From Pseudanabaena sp. M53BS1SP1A06MG (GTDB lineage: Bacteria > Cyanobacteriota > Cyanobacteriia > Pseudanabaenales > Pseudanabaenaceae), in the NCBI GenBank assembly GCA_020404105.1, contig JADBWH010000135.1:1-38047 (forward strand): DNA of 38,047 bases, given 5' to 3'. Each line of letters starts with the position of its first letter. Positions within the stretch are counted from its first letter, which is position 1. The position numbers were made by a program, and so were the translations under genes. The notes beneath the pieces are model-generated. The model was not told the DNA's origin, did no database searches, and saw only the letters and a program-made list of their open reading frames with translations. Of the stretch, positions 23,876-32,629 are shown one piece after another.

Positions 23876-25069
23876 TTACATCTCACACAAAATGAGGATA
23901 GCTGTGATGTTGTCATGTCCATTCATGTTATTACCCAATTCAATGATACGCTCTAAACCAGTTTCAACATCAATTTCTTTATTTAAGATTGGTAATAGAT
24001 ATGCTTGCCAGTGTTGCTCGATCACATTGTTATCACACAAACCATCAGAACATAATAGAAATAGAGTCGGCTCAGTTAAATTAAAGAATTGAATATTCGG
24101 CTCAAGGCGATCGCTGCAATTGGGACCTAAAGCTTGCGTTAATTGGTGAGCATCAGGTCTTGCCATAGCCGAGTTGCGATCCATACCAAGATCGATTAAT
24201 TGATTATAGACTTCATGATCCCGTGTTAATTGTACTAATTGAGAATTGGCAACTTGATAAATGCGACTATCGCCCACATGGGCAATTACGACATTTAAGT
24301 CATGCAATGCAAGCATTACCAAAGTAGTTCCCATTCTCCCTAGAGCAAGTCTTTGCTCATCTTCATTCTTTTTGAAGATTGATTGATTGGCATTGCTAAT
24401 AATCTCATGTAATTTTTTTTCTCCTGGTAAGGTATCTATCCAAAACGGCTGAAACTGTTCAATAATAGAATTTACTGCGATCCTACTTGCCTCAATTCCC
24501 CCTTCATGTCCACCCATACCATCGCATAACACAAATAAACCGCGATGATTGCGATCACTTATCTGACTTTTGCCATGAATAGTGAAAGTTTGAAAAATTG
24601 CTGTGAAATCATCCTCATTGCGATTGCGTTCTCTCCCAACATCAGTTTTGCCAGCATAGTAAACATTTTGTATATGTTTACTTGGTATAGCGAGCGTACT
24701 ATTTAAAGATAGATCGACATTTTCCTGATCTGGGCTAGGATTCATTAATACTTCTAAATCCTGCTCTAAGACTTCCTCTATGTCTAAAGGTGCTGAAGTC
24801 AATTGGATCGGTCTAGTAAACGCGATCGCATCATCTATCGATTCCTCAAGTTCATGATTGCCATCCTGAGACTGAGCCTCTACATCATTTGAATTCTCTG
24901 TGGTGGTAGAGTTTACTTCCGATACTTCGGATGCAGTCTCTAACAATGAAGTAATTTCTAGATCATCTGATACTGATCTAATAAATTCATGTGTAAGTTT
25001 AGAGCCACAGAATTGACAAAATTGATAATTATCAGGATTAAAGGCGTTGCAACTAGGACAGGTAATCAT
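23876..25069 (-). CDS. Zinc-ribbon PP2C-type serine/threonine phosphatase
   Basis: N-terminal zinc ribbon with Cys4, Cys7, Cys18 and Cys21, then ~110 residues of acidic low-complexity linker, then a PPM/PP2C domain from ~138 to the end. Metal and catalytic motifs: GRERNRNEDDF (145-155), LFVLCDGMGGHEGG (178-191), IAHVGDSRIY (262-271), LLCSDGLCDN (338-347) and GHDNITAIL (384-392). All core aspartates are present, so it should be active with Mn/Mg. No kinase or FHA gene is adjacent, so the substrate is unknown. The zinc ribbon plus linker may recruit partners (inference). It is transcribed alone, divergent from fbp. Confidence 0.92.
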   Translation of the reverse strand: MITCPSCNAFNPDNYQFCQFCGSKLTHEFIRSVSDDLEITSLLETASEVSEVNSTTTENSNDVEAQSQDGNHELEESIDDAIAFTRPIQLTSAPLDIEEVLEQDLEVLMNPSPDQENVDLSLNSTLAIPSKHIQNVYYAGKTDVGRERNRNEDDFTAIFQTFTIHGKSQISDRNHRGLFVLCDGMGGHEGGIEASRIAVNSIIEQFQPFWIDTLPGEKKLHEIISNANQSIFKKNEDEQRLALGRMGTTLVMLALHDLNVVIAHVGDSRIYQVANSQLVQLTRDHEVYNQLIDLGMDRNSAMARPDAHQLTQALGPNCSDRLEPNIQFFNLTEPTLFLLCSDGLCDNNVIEQHWQAYLLPILNKEIDVETGLERIIELGNNMNGHDNITAILILCEM

Positions 25070-25115
25070 AAGTTATGTCTAGATTGGCTTAATAGTTAAA
25101 AATTGCTTTCATATT

Positions 25116-25156
25116 GCAGTTTTCATCTGAGTGCATACTCATTTGGGTATTGCTGC
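25116..25156. repeat. Family D inverted repeat, degenerate copy D2
   Basis: GCAGTTTTCATCTGAGT then ACTCATTTG and a closing GCTGC. The ACTCATTTG end is shared with the perfect hairpin D1 at 32396-32443 and with 35371-35406. The arms are partly mismatched here. Confidence 0.45.
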
Positions 25157-25230
25157 AAAATAATTTTTTTTAGTAATTGTGTTGCGGGTGCGAATCGCCC
25201 GCAACACAATTACATTGCATGACTACCCTC
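25146..25230. repeat. Family C palindromic repeat, copy C3
   Basis: Flank GGGTATTGCTGCAA with a T-run, then 16-bp arms GTAATTGTGTTGCGGG (25173-25188 with 25198-25213). The tip TGCGAATCG folds, with a T-G pair and one mismatch, over GAA. It lies in the divergent spacer between the phosphatase and fbp, so it may lie close to both promoters. Confidence 0.78.
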
Positions 25231-25266
25231 ATTTGAAAATAAAAAACAATCATAATAAGGTGTTTG

Positions 25267-25299
25267 AGTTTTCGTTTTGCCGTAAGCAAAACGAAAACT
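25267..25299 (+). promoter_or_regulatory. Hairpin in the fbp leader
   Basis: Perfect 14-bp arms AGTTTTCGTTTTGC (25267-25280) and its complement (25286-25299) around CGTAA, ending 36 bp before the fbp start and just upstream of GGGAAGAAG. If transcribed it forms a stable 5' leader stem that could affect translation or mRNA life. Regulatory role is inference. Confidence 0.4.
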
Positions 25300-25335
25300 G
25301 CAATAATAGGGAAGAAGCATTAACGGAATCTCCCC

Positions 25336-26370
25336 ATGACCGATTCTACCAGACTCAACCCTGCTCAAGAGATTACTCTTGGTCGAGACTTTATGACACT
25401 TTCGCAACATGTCCTTTCCCAATGTGGCACATTTTCACCTGATGCCTATGATCTAAGTGCATTGATGGGGCGAATTGGCTTGGCAGGTAAAACGATTGCT
25501 CGTCATCTCAGTCGTGCAGGTTTAATGGAAAATGTATTGGGGGTAACTGGAGAAGTCAATGTCCAAGGTGAAGCTGTCAAAAATATGGATCGTTATGCCA
25601 ATCGGGTATTTTTGAGAGCTTTTGAGCAAAGTGGCTTAGTTTGTCGGCTCGCCTCCGAGGAAATGGAAAAGCCTTACTATATTCCTGAAAATTGTCCCAT
25701 TGGTCGCTATACCTTACTCTATGACCCTATTGATGGTTCGAGTAACATCGACGTGAATTTAGCGATCGGCTCCATTTTTTCGATCCGACAACAGGAAGGT
25801 AATGATGAATCAGGAGAAGCAATAGATCTACTCCAATCTGGACGCAAACAAATTGGAGCAGGCTATATTCTCTATGGCACGAGCACGATGCTAGTTTATT
25901 CGCTTGGTATTGGTGTACATGCATTCACGCTTGATCCTAGTATTGGAGAATTTATTCTCTCTCAAGATAATATTCTCATTCCTGCACAGGGTTCCACTTA
26001 TAGTGTGAACGAGGGAAATTTTTGGCAATGGGAATCGCCTATGCGTGAATATGTCAAATATATTCATCGTCAAGAAGGATACTCTGCACGTTATTCAGGG
26101 GCGCTAGTTGCAGACATCCATCGGATTCTCTTTCAAGGTGGTGTATTTCTCTATCCTGGTACAGTCGGTCATCCCGATGGTAAGTTGCGATTACTTTACG
26201 AATCCGCCCCGTTAGCTTTTTTGGTTGAGCAAGCAGGTGGTCGAGCAACTACAGGTACTCAAGAGATTTTGGATGTGATTCCGGAAAAACTGCATAGCCG
26301 CACACCATTAATTATTGGCAGTTCAGAAAATGTCAAATTAGTAGAGTCATTTTTACATCAAAATCCATAA
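25336..26370 (+). CDS. fbp: Class I fructose-1,6-bisphosphatase
   Basis: Mg-dependent hydrolysis of fructose 1,6-bisphosphate, for gluconeogenesis (and the Calvin cycle if used there). Seen: [14 protein letters not shown] (72-85), the metal-binding SEEM (107-110) and DPIDGSSN (130-137), AIGSIFSI, the substrate segment [12 protein letters not shown], and [20 protein letters not shown] near the C-terminus. 344 residues, typical. This is the eukaryote-like type (F-I). Cyanobacteria also have the bifunctional GlpX-type enzyme (F-I/S-II) for the Calvin cycle, so this one is probably the glycogen/gluconeogenic form (knowledge of the group, not shown here). It converges with the aminotransferase gene over a shared terminator. 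Confidence 0.95.
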   Translation: MTDSTRLNPAQEITLGRDFMTLSQHVLSQCGTFSPDAYDLSALMGRIGLAGKTIARHLSRAGLMENVLGVTGEVNVQGEAVKNMDRYANRVFLRAFEQSGLVCRLASEEMEKPYYIPENCPIGRYTLLYDPIDGSSNIDVNLAIGSIFSIRQQEGNDESGEAIDLLQSGRKQIGAGYILYGTSTMLVYSLGIGVHAFTLDPSIGEFILSQDNILIPAQGSTYSVNEGNFWQWESPMREYVKYIHRQEGYSARYSGALVADIHRILFQGGVFLYPGTVGHPDGKLRLLYESAPLAFLVEQAGGRATTGTQEILDVIPEKLHSRTPLIIGSSENVKLVESFLHQNP

Positions 26371-26395
26371 TTGGCAGCACTTTGCGCTGCCAATT
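26369..26395. terminator. Bidirectional hairpin between fbp and the aminotransferase
   Basis: Perfect 10-bp arms AATTGGCAGC (26369-26378) and its complement (26386-26395); the left arm includes the last bases of the fbp stop. It lies in the 34-bp gap between two convergent genes, so it can serve both. The tip read on the minus strand is GCAAAGT, like the AAA-loop hairpin at 13708. Confidence 0.6.
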
Positions 26396-26404
26396 ATGTT
26401 GAGA

Positions 26405-27559
26405 TTAGCCGTTTAAAACTTCGATCGCAGCTTTGACACCAGCACCGTAGGTGAAATTGGTGTAACCAAGGGCAGCAATTGACGCTTCAAGAGCGCTAAT
26501 TGCAGTGAGAATATCGCGATCGCTCACAAAGCCCAAGTGACCAATGCGGAAAATCTTGCCATTGAGATGATCTTGTCCACCAGCCATGACAATATCAAAC
26601 TTCTTCTTGATCGTGGCACGAATCTTTTCTGCTTCTAGACCTTCGGGAGGTAAAACCGATGTAATCGAGGCACTAGCAGCATCATCAGGAGCCAACAAGC
26701 CCAGATTCAGAGCCTTAACTGCGGCACGGGTAGCATCACGATGGCGGAGGTGACGCGCAAAGATATTTTCTAAACCTTCACGTTGCATGATTTCTAAGGA
26801 AGCTTGCAAGGCGATCACCATATTTACCGAGGTGGTGAAAGGAGTAGAGTTTTTGGCAGCATCCTTGCGAGCTTTGCCTAAGTCGAGATAGTACTTCGGT
26901 AAATCTGCAGTTTTGTAAGCTTCCCATGCTTTGGGACTTACGGCCACAAATCCTAATCCAGGGGGAATCATATAGCCCTTTTGCGAACCCGAACCGACTA
27001 CATCCAAACCTAATTCATCAATGGGAACATTCATAGCTCCCAAACTGGTGACAGCATCAACAATGATCAGCGCCTTTTCATGGGCTTTCACATACTTGTT
27101 AATTGTGGCAAGATCATTGAGAACACCTGTAGAAGTTTCGCTATGGGTAATAACTACCGCTTTGATTTCCTTATTGGTATCTGCCTCCAGCTTGACACGG
27201 AAATCTTCGGGATTTAGAGGTTTGCCCCATTCTGCTTTGATTACTTCAACATTTAGTCCATAGGCTTGAGCAACTTCGACCCAGCGTTCGCCAAACTTAC
27301 CATTATCGCCAATAAGGACGCGATCGCCTTTGCTTAGAAAATTAATGATGCCAGCTTCGATTGCCCCAGTTCCGCTTGTGGTGAGAATCAATACATCATT
27401 GGTGGTTTGGTGCAGCCATTTGAGCTTAGCAGTCACATCTGCCATGATCTTGCTGAAATCGCCGCTACGGTGTCCGATCGGAGCTTTAGCCAGAGCCAAC
27501 AGTGCTTGTTCAGGCACAGGTGTTGGACCTGGAATCATTAACATCAACTTATCTTCCAT
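26405..27559 (-). CDS. Class V aminotransferase (alanine/serine-glyoxylate aminotransferase-like)
   Basis: PLP enzyme of the AGXT/SPT group, 384 residues. Seen: MLMIPGPTPVPEQALLAL, TSGTGAIEAGI (phosphate binding, 61-71), VDAVTSLGA with Asp168 pairing with the PLP ring, GSGSQKGYMIPPGLGF with Lys194 as Schiff-base lysine, and GKIFRIGHLGFVSDRDI with the carboxylate-binding Arg. In cyanobacteria these are often labelled 'soluble hydrogenase 42 kDa subunit', a historic misnomer. The likely role is glyoxylate transamination in photorespiration, with alanine or serine as donor, but sequence alone does not fix the donor. Confidence 0.92.
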   Translation of the reverse strand: MEDKLMLMIPGPTPVPEQALLALAKAPIGHRSGDFSKIMADVTAKLKWLHQTTNDVLILTTSGTGAIEAGIINFLSKGDRVLIGDNGKFGERWVEVAQAYGLNVEVIKAEWGKPLNPEDFRVKLEADTNKEIKAVVITHSETSTGVLNDLATINKYVKAHEKALIIVDAVTSLGAMNVPIDELGLDVVGSGSQKGYMIPPGLGFVAVSPKAWEAYKTADLPKYYLDLGKARKDAAKNSTPFTTSVNMVIALQASLEIMQREGLENIFARHLRHRDATRAAVKALNLGLLAPDDAASASITSVLPPEGLEAEKIRATIKKKFDIVMAGGQDHLNGKIFRIGHLGFVSDRDILTAISALEASIAALGYTNFTYGAGVKAAIEVLNG

Positions 27560-27642
27560 GAGTCGAAATCTTGTAATGCTTGGTTAAATACTAGATCTAG
27601 TATTGTACGCATTAACAGCACTTTGCGCTCAAATGCAAACCA

Positions 27643-27689
27643 AGAAGTTTTTTAAAAGTATTGCTTCGCAATACTTTTAAAAAACTTCT
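27643..27689. repeat. Perfect 22-bp hairpin
   Basis: Arms 27643-27664 and 27668-27689 (AGAAGTTTTTTAAAAGTATTGC type) with loop TTC, i.e. GAA on the minus strand, tip GC-GAA-GC. It lies upstream of the aminotransferase start rather than after any gene, so a simple terminator role does not fit well. Confidence 0.7.
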
Positions 27690-27876
27690 CTGTACTGCTT
27701 CTAATATATTTAATATTTAAAGAACCTAATTTCTTATTTGCACTTCGCAAAAAGGATTGTTTGCTTAAAAAATAGCTTACTTAGTGGATAGTACATCTCT
27801 TTCAGGAAAATATTTCATCAACTTGCGATACCTTGAACTATGATGAAATCAAGATTTTGTTGATATTAATATTTAG

Positions 27877-27980
27877 TAAGTAGCTATGCGTAAATAACCT
27901 CAAACCATAGAATCGTGGGTCTCCCTCTTAGCGAACGACTCATGCCCTAGTTTTTAGTTTTAATTATACTGAGCTACTTA
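27877..27980. repeat. Family A repeat with replaced core, copy A3
   Basis: 104 bp with intact ends (TAAGTAGCT at 27877, GAGCTACTTA to 27980) and the inner TAGTTTTTAGTTTTAATTA-like arm, but the central GTTCCGCCCGC stem of A1, A2 and A4 is absent and another sequence (CTCTTAGCGAACGAC) takes its place. Identical length with a different core suggests core replacement or deep decay. Confidence 0.65.
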
Positions 27981-28118
27981 ATGCAAAAAACATAATTATA
28001 ATTAACTGAGACTCTATGAACCAAGAATAATCGCAAACTATCCTATAGTATTTATCTTCATCTATTGCCAAGAATTAATGATCGCAACTTTCTCTAATCA
28101 CAATACAAACTTATAGAT

Positions 28119-31100
28119 ATGCCTGATTTCCAAGTTGATTCTGCTAAACTCTACGAGACCTTAACATCTCTTTATCATAGATCGTCAGTATTAGAGCAAC
28201 AGATCATCCGCACTTGCGCGATCGCCTATGAGCCATTAAATCGTGGTGTAATTCTGGACTGTTTGATCTACCTTGGAGTTAAAGATAGAGATAAGCCGCT
28301 ATCTCTAATTGCTTTGAAAGCGTATATTGAGCGTCTATTAAAGATAAATCTGCTTACTCAAGAGCGTTCTCAAGGCGTACAATGTAATTCCTTGCTAATC
28401 GATATTGCGATCCGCGATGCCCTTCAGAAAGGTAATTTTGAAGCAATTGTCGAAGCGATCGAAACTAAAATCCCCGTTCCATCCTACAGCAAAATGGGTA
28501 TACGCACTTTCAGAAGTGAATCCCAGTTTATTCGCGAGGTCAGGATTGGTATTTATCGGCAGGATGTTGATTTTGTTACGAAGCAATTTGAAGACTTCTA
28601 TCGATTTGGCTATTCCCAGCAAAAAATCACTTTAGATGCGATTCTATTTCAAATCTGTAATAATCCATTTGATCTAGACTGGTTCCAGACCCTAGAAGCT
28701 TCATTTTATGAGGTTGGACTCAGCACCATTCTTAGCAATGGAATGCTGAAGTTAAAAAACACTGATCAAGCTTTAGCACTCTTACACAATAACTTTCAGA
28801 AAAATAGTGATCGCTGCACTGATCCTTTACTGTTAGTATTAATCGAGCAAAGTCTTTTACGTGCAGACTTAAAAATAGCTCAAGCTGCCTATGAGCGCCT
28901 ATCCAGTGACTACAAAGAGGCGGGCAATGCCTTACTCGCTTGTCTACATTTTCTAAAAGGCGATCGCACTTCTGCCATTACACTATTTCGACAATCCCTC
29001 AAATCGATCCGAAAAGCCACAGGTAAACGTCAAATCTACTTTAGTGGTGAACCAGGATTATTTTTTATCCTAGCGCTAATTCAAGAAGGGACAGCCGAAA
29101 GCATGCGTGAAGCCGAGGGTTATACTACATTAATGGTGAAGCAAACTCATCATTGGTTACAGTTGACCTATAGCAGGCTGCAAAGAGTTTTGAAGTTTCA
29201 ACTAGGAGATATTTCTCAAAAGGATCTACTCAGTAATGAATATTTTCAAGATTATACCCAAAGTCATAGTCTAGAAGTATTTTTTAGTGCACTCTGTCTC
29301 TATTGGGTCAATCCTGAAAAGGCTCGGGTGGAATTATCAAGGGGGTTGCAGCCATTACTCAAACAATCAGTAAATGCTGGCTATCACTGGCTCTCGATGG
29401 AAACTGCGGAACTTTTAGGAGAACTTTCGCCTAATTCCATCCATCAAAAACATGCTCAAAAGTTACGTCAAGAGAATCAAATTCCTACTATTGTCAATCT
29501 CATCCGTCCAAGGGAAACTTGGGAACTGAGTCTGAATGCATTACTCAATCTCACCAAATCGTCACAGGAAACCAGCAAAGCTGCCAATAATTCACCACAG
29601 CGTCTAGTATGGCTAATTAGCTTTGTTAAGGGTGGCTATTCGGTGCAACCAAAGGAACAGAAGATTAATGCCAAAGGAGTTTGGAGTTCGGGACGAAATA
29701 TTGCCCTCAAACGCCTTAAAGAAAATAGTCATGAGTTTACCTATTTAACGCCACAGGATATTATTGCCTGTTCCCATATCCAAGCCTATTCTTCCTATGG
29801 CTATTATGGACAGTCGCAATATGAATTTGATGAAGAAACAATCTGCGCCTTAATTGGACATCCGCTTGTATTTTGGGAAGACTCACCCTCAACTCGTGTG
29901 GATATTGTTAAGGGTGAGCCAGAGTTATTGGTGAAAGCTGGAAAAGGCGATCGCCTCTTTTTAGAATTTTCGCCAGAGTTAAAGGATGGTCAGAGTTTTG
30001 TCATCACTAAGGAAAGTCCGACGCGACTCAAGGTCACACAGGTGAATGAATCTCACCGTCGCATCACTGAAATTATTGGGCGCAAAAATCGTCTGGAAAT
30101 TCCCGTTGCTGCAAAAGATAAAGTCCTCGAAGCAATTCATTCCATCTCTTCGATTGTGACGGTGCATTCTGATATTGGTGGCGGTGTGAGTGATGCCGAG
30201 GAAGTGCCATCAGATAGCAAACCCCATGTGCATATTTTGCCATCAGGTGATGGTTTGAAGATTGCCATCCTAGCACGTCCCTTTGCCAATGCTGGCTCTT
30301 ATTATCGTCCTGGGGCTGGTGGTGCAACTGTACTGGCGGAAATTGATGGTAAACGTTTGCAGGCGACAAGGAATTTGAAAGAAGAGAAAAAACTCGCCAA
30401 TGAGGCGATCGCCGCCTGTCCAACTCTCAGCAATTTTGAAGAAGCGGAAAGTGAATGGGTCATAGATGATCCTGAGTTTTGCTTGGAACTTCTTCTAGAA
30501 TTGCAATCCCTAGGCGATCGAATTGTGTTGGAATGGCCAGAAGGCGAAAAGATGCGAATCAGTCATCGCGTTGGGTTTGGTGATTTTCGCATGTCGATCA
30601 ATCAAAGTCGTGATTGGTTTGCTGCCGAAGGTGAGCTACGCCTCGGAGATGACCAAGTGATTGATATGCAGCGTCTCTTGGAACTGTTGGACAAAACGCA
30701 TAGCCGATTCATTCCCCTCGGTGACGGTCAGTTTATCGCCTTAACCCAACAGTTCCGCAAACGCTTAGATGAGTTCCGTCGTCTATCAGAAAAGCATGGC
30801 AAAGGCACAAGATTCCATCCGTTAGCCGCTCTAGCCCTTGAAGATTTTGTCGATGAAATTGATGATCTTAAAGTCGATAAGCATTGGAAAGCCCATATTA
30901 AGAAAATCAAAGAAATGCGGAACTTTGAGCCACATTTACCATCAACCCTCCAAGCTGACCTCCGTGACTATCAGATCGAAGGTTTCCAATGGTTAGCAAG
31001 ATTAGCCCATTGGGGTGTAGGTGCTTGCCTTGCCGATGATATGGGCTTGGGCAAAACCCTGCAATCCTTAGCACTGATCCTCACCCGTGCCCCACAAGGA

Positions 31101-32336
31101 GCTACCCTGATTGTTGCACCTACTTCCGTTTGCATGAACTGGATTTCTGAAGCCGCCAAATTTGCACCAACTCTAAATGTAATCGTATTTGGTACAGGCG
31201 ATCGCCAAAAGGTACTGGATAATCTCCAGCCCTTTGACATGGTAATCTGTAGTTACGGCTTGATGCAGCAAGAGGAAGTCAGTGAAATGCTCGCGAAAGT
31301 AGAATGGCAGACTGTTGTTCTCGATGAGGCTCAGGCAATTAAAAATACAGCTACCAAGCGATCGCAAGCAGCAATGAATTTGCAAAGTGGTTTCAAGTTA
31401 ATTACCACAGGTACACCCATCGAAAACCACCTCGGCGAGTTATGGAATCTATTCCGCTTTATTAACCCTGGACTCCTTGGCTCCCTTGATAATTTCAATA
31501 CTAACTATGCCAACCCAATCGAGCGATCACAGGATCGCGAAGCGCGTAATCAATTGAAAAAGTTGATTCAGCCCTTCATTCTTCGTCGAACTAAGAACCA
31601 AGTATTGCAAGAGTTACCATCGCGGACTGAAATTACATTACAAGTGGAACTCAGCAAAGAAGAACTTGCTTTTTATGAAGCACTCCGCCGTGAGGCGATC
31701 GCCAAACTTGCTGATACCTCAGTCAATGCAGGTCAAAAGCATTTACAGGTGCTCGCGGAAATTATGAAATTACGTCGCGCTTGCTGCAATACTAAACTAG
31801 TACGCCCTGATATTCCCTTGCCTAGTTCTAAGCTGAATCTTTTTGGTGAAGTCATCAGCGAATTGCTAGATAACAAACACAAGGCGTTAGTCTTCAGTCA
31901 ATTTGTCGATCATCTCCATATTATCCGAGACTATCTCAATTTCCAAAAAATTAGCTATCAATATCTCGATGGCAGTACTCCCGCCAAAGAACGCAAAAAG
32001 CTTGTAGAAGCATTCCAAGCAGGTGAAGGTGATATCTTCTTGATCAGTCTCAAGGCTGGCGGCACAGGGCTAAATCTCACAGCAGCCGATTATGTAATTC
32101 ATATGGATCCTTGGTGGAATCCTGCGGTAGAGGATCAAGCAAGCGATCGTGCTCATCGCATCGGACAAAAGCGCCCTGTTACAATTTATCGTCTCGTTGC
32201 CAAGGGAACAATCGAAGAGAAAATCGTTGATTTACACCATCATAAGCGCGATCTTGCCGATAGCCTTTTGGAAGGTACAGATATGAGTGGCAAGATTTCC
32301 ACCGATGCATTGCTACAACTGATTAATGAAAGCTAA
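28119..32336 (+). CDS. SNF2-family DNA-dependent ATPase, 1405 aa
   Basis: The C-terminal ~450 residues hold a full SNF2 motor: DDMGLGKTLQSLALIL (Walker A, ~973-988), VVLDEAQAIKN (motif II, ~1066), TTGTPIENHLGELWNLF, then the second RecA lobe with LVFSQFVDHLHIIRDYL, YLDGSTPAKERKKL and QASDRAHRIGQ (~1339-1349). The middle (~550-930) fits the bacterial SNF2-associated region, with LEWPEGEKMRISHRVGFGDF. The first ~480 residues are helical and TPR-like (KIAQAAYERLSSDYKEAGNA) with no enzyme motif. It is probably a translocase that remodels DNA-protein complexes; the target is unknown. Alone on its strand; not next to restriction or DISARM-type genes, so no defence role is implied here. Confidence 0.92.
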   Translation: MPDFQVDSAKLYETLTSLYHRSSVLEQQIIRTCAIAYEPLNRGVILDCLIYLGVKDRDKPLSLIALKAYIERLLKINLLTQERSQGVQCNSLLIDIAIRDALQKGNFEAIVEAIETKIPVPSYSKMGIRTFRSESQFIREVRIGIYRQDVDFVTKQFEDFYRFGYSQQKITLDAILFQICNNPFDLDWFQTLEASFYEVGLSTILSNGMLKLKNTDQALALLHNNFQKNSDRCTDPLLLVLIEQSLLRADLKIAQAAYERLSSDYKEAGNALLACLHFLKGDRTSAITLFRQSLKSIRKATGKRQIYFSGEPGLFFILALIQEGTAESMREAEGYTTLMVKQTHHWLQLTYSRLQRVLKFQLGDISQKDLLSNEYFQDYTQSHSLEVFFSALCLYWVNPEKARVELSRGLQPLLKQSVNAGYHWLSMETAELLGELSPNSIHQKHAQKLRQENQIPTIVNLIRPRETWELSLNALLNLTKSSQETSKAANNSPQRLVWLISFVKGGYSVQPKEQKINAKGVWSSGRNIALKRLKENSHEFTYLTPQDIIACSHIQAYSSYGYYGQSQYEFDEETICALIGHPLVFWEDSPSTRVDIVKGEPELLVKAGKGDRLFLEFSPELKDGQSFVITKESPTRLKVTQVNESHRRITEIIGRKNRLEIPVAAKDKVLEAIHSISSIVTVHSDIGGGVSDAEEVPSDSKPHVHILPSGDGLKIAILARPFANAGSYYRPGAGGATVLAEIDGKRLQATRNLKEEKKLANEAIAACPTLSNFEEAESEWVIDDPEFCLELLLELQSLGDRIVLEWPEGEKMRISHRVGFGDFRMSINQSRDWFAAEGELRLGDDQVIDMQRLLELLDKTHSRFIPLGDGQFIALTQQFRKRLDEFRRLSEKHGKGTRFHPLAALALEDFVDEIDDLKVDKHWKAHIKKIKEMRNFEPHLPSTLQADLRDYQIEGFQWLARLAHWGVGACLADDMGLGKTLQSLALILTRAPQGATLIVAPTSVCMNWISEAAKFAPTLNVIVFGTGDRQKVLDNLQPFDMVICSYGLMQQEEVSEMLAKVEWQTVVLDEAQAIKNTATKRSQAAMNLQSGFKLITTGTPIENHLGELWNLFRFINPGLLGSLDNFNTNYANPIERSQDREARNQLKKLIQPFILRRTKNQVLQELPSRTEITLQVELSKEELAFYEALRREAIAKLADTSVNAGQKHLQVLAEIMKLRRACCNTKLVRPDIPLPSSKLNLFGEVISELLDNKHKALVFSQFVDHLHIIRDYLNFQKISYQYLDGSTPAKERKKLVEAFQAGEGDIFLISLKAGGTGLNLTAADYVIHMDPWWNPAVEDQASDRAHRIGQKRPVTIYRLVAKGTIEEKIVDLHHHKRDLADSLLEGTDMSGKISTDALLQLINES

Positions 32337-32395
32337 TGAAAATTAGGGAATTGATCATGGAGGATGTATCAATCTTTAATTCTGAGTATGTGATG

Positions 32396-32443
32396 TTATA
32401 GCGGTTTTCAAATGAGTACACACTCATTTGAAAACCGCTATAA
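32396..32443. repeat. Family D perfect hairpin, copy D1
   Basis: Perfect 22-bp arms (32396-32417 and 32422-32443, TTATAGCGGTTTTCAAATGAGT type) with a 4-nt loop. It lies 60 bp past the SNF2 stop and may terminate it. Partial copies at 25116-25156 and 35371-35406. Confidence 0.7.
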
Positions 32444-32456
32444 CTTTAGATTTCAG

Positions 32457-32493
32457 CCAAGAACTTGAGTTCTTGGTTATTTTGCGTAAGTCC
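32457..32493. repeat. Small hairpin and a solo family B terminus
   Basis: CCAAGAACT (32457-32465) pairs with 32468-32476. TGCGTAAGTCC at 32483-32493 equals the right terminal repeat of the MITE at 14655-14747 and is followed by TA (32494-32495), which is also the first TA of repeat A4. No matching left terminus is seen, so this is a remnant. Confidence 0.5.
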
Positions 32494-32598
32494 TAAGTAG
32501 CTAGACATAAGTAAACTAAAAACCGAGAGTTTTGTTCCGCCCGCATAGCGGGCGGAACAAAACTCTCGGTTTGGGTTTTAATTAAGTTGAGCTACTTA
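32494..32598. repeat. Family A palindromic repeat, copy A4
   Basis: 105 bp. The best-preserved copy: a 25-bp perfect stem from AAACCGAG inward to CCCGC-ATA-GCGGG. It is 31 bp past the stop of the 7TM-HD gene (minus strand), where it may also act in 3' end formation. Confidence 0.85.
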
Positions 32599-32629
32599 TG
32601 ATTATGAACATTTTGAAAGAGATATTTTT

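Larger units (their letters stand above)
27560..28118. other. Spacer before the SNF2 gene
   Basis: 559 bp holding the hairpin at 27643-27689 and repeat A3 at 27877-27980. The rest is AT-rich with no frame or RNA gene I can support. The promoters of the aminotransferase (left) and the SNF2 gene (right) must lie here. Confidence 0.5.

Noticed and set aside
28119-32336. SNF2 protein as part of a phage-defence island
   Set aside because: No methylase, DrmA/B-like, PLD or restriction gene is near; neighbours are housekeeping genes and repeats.
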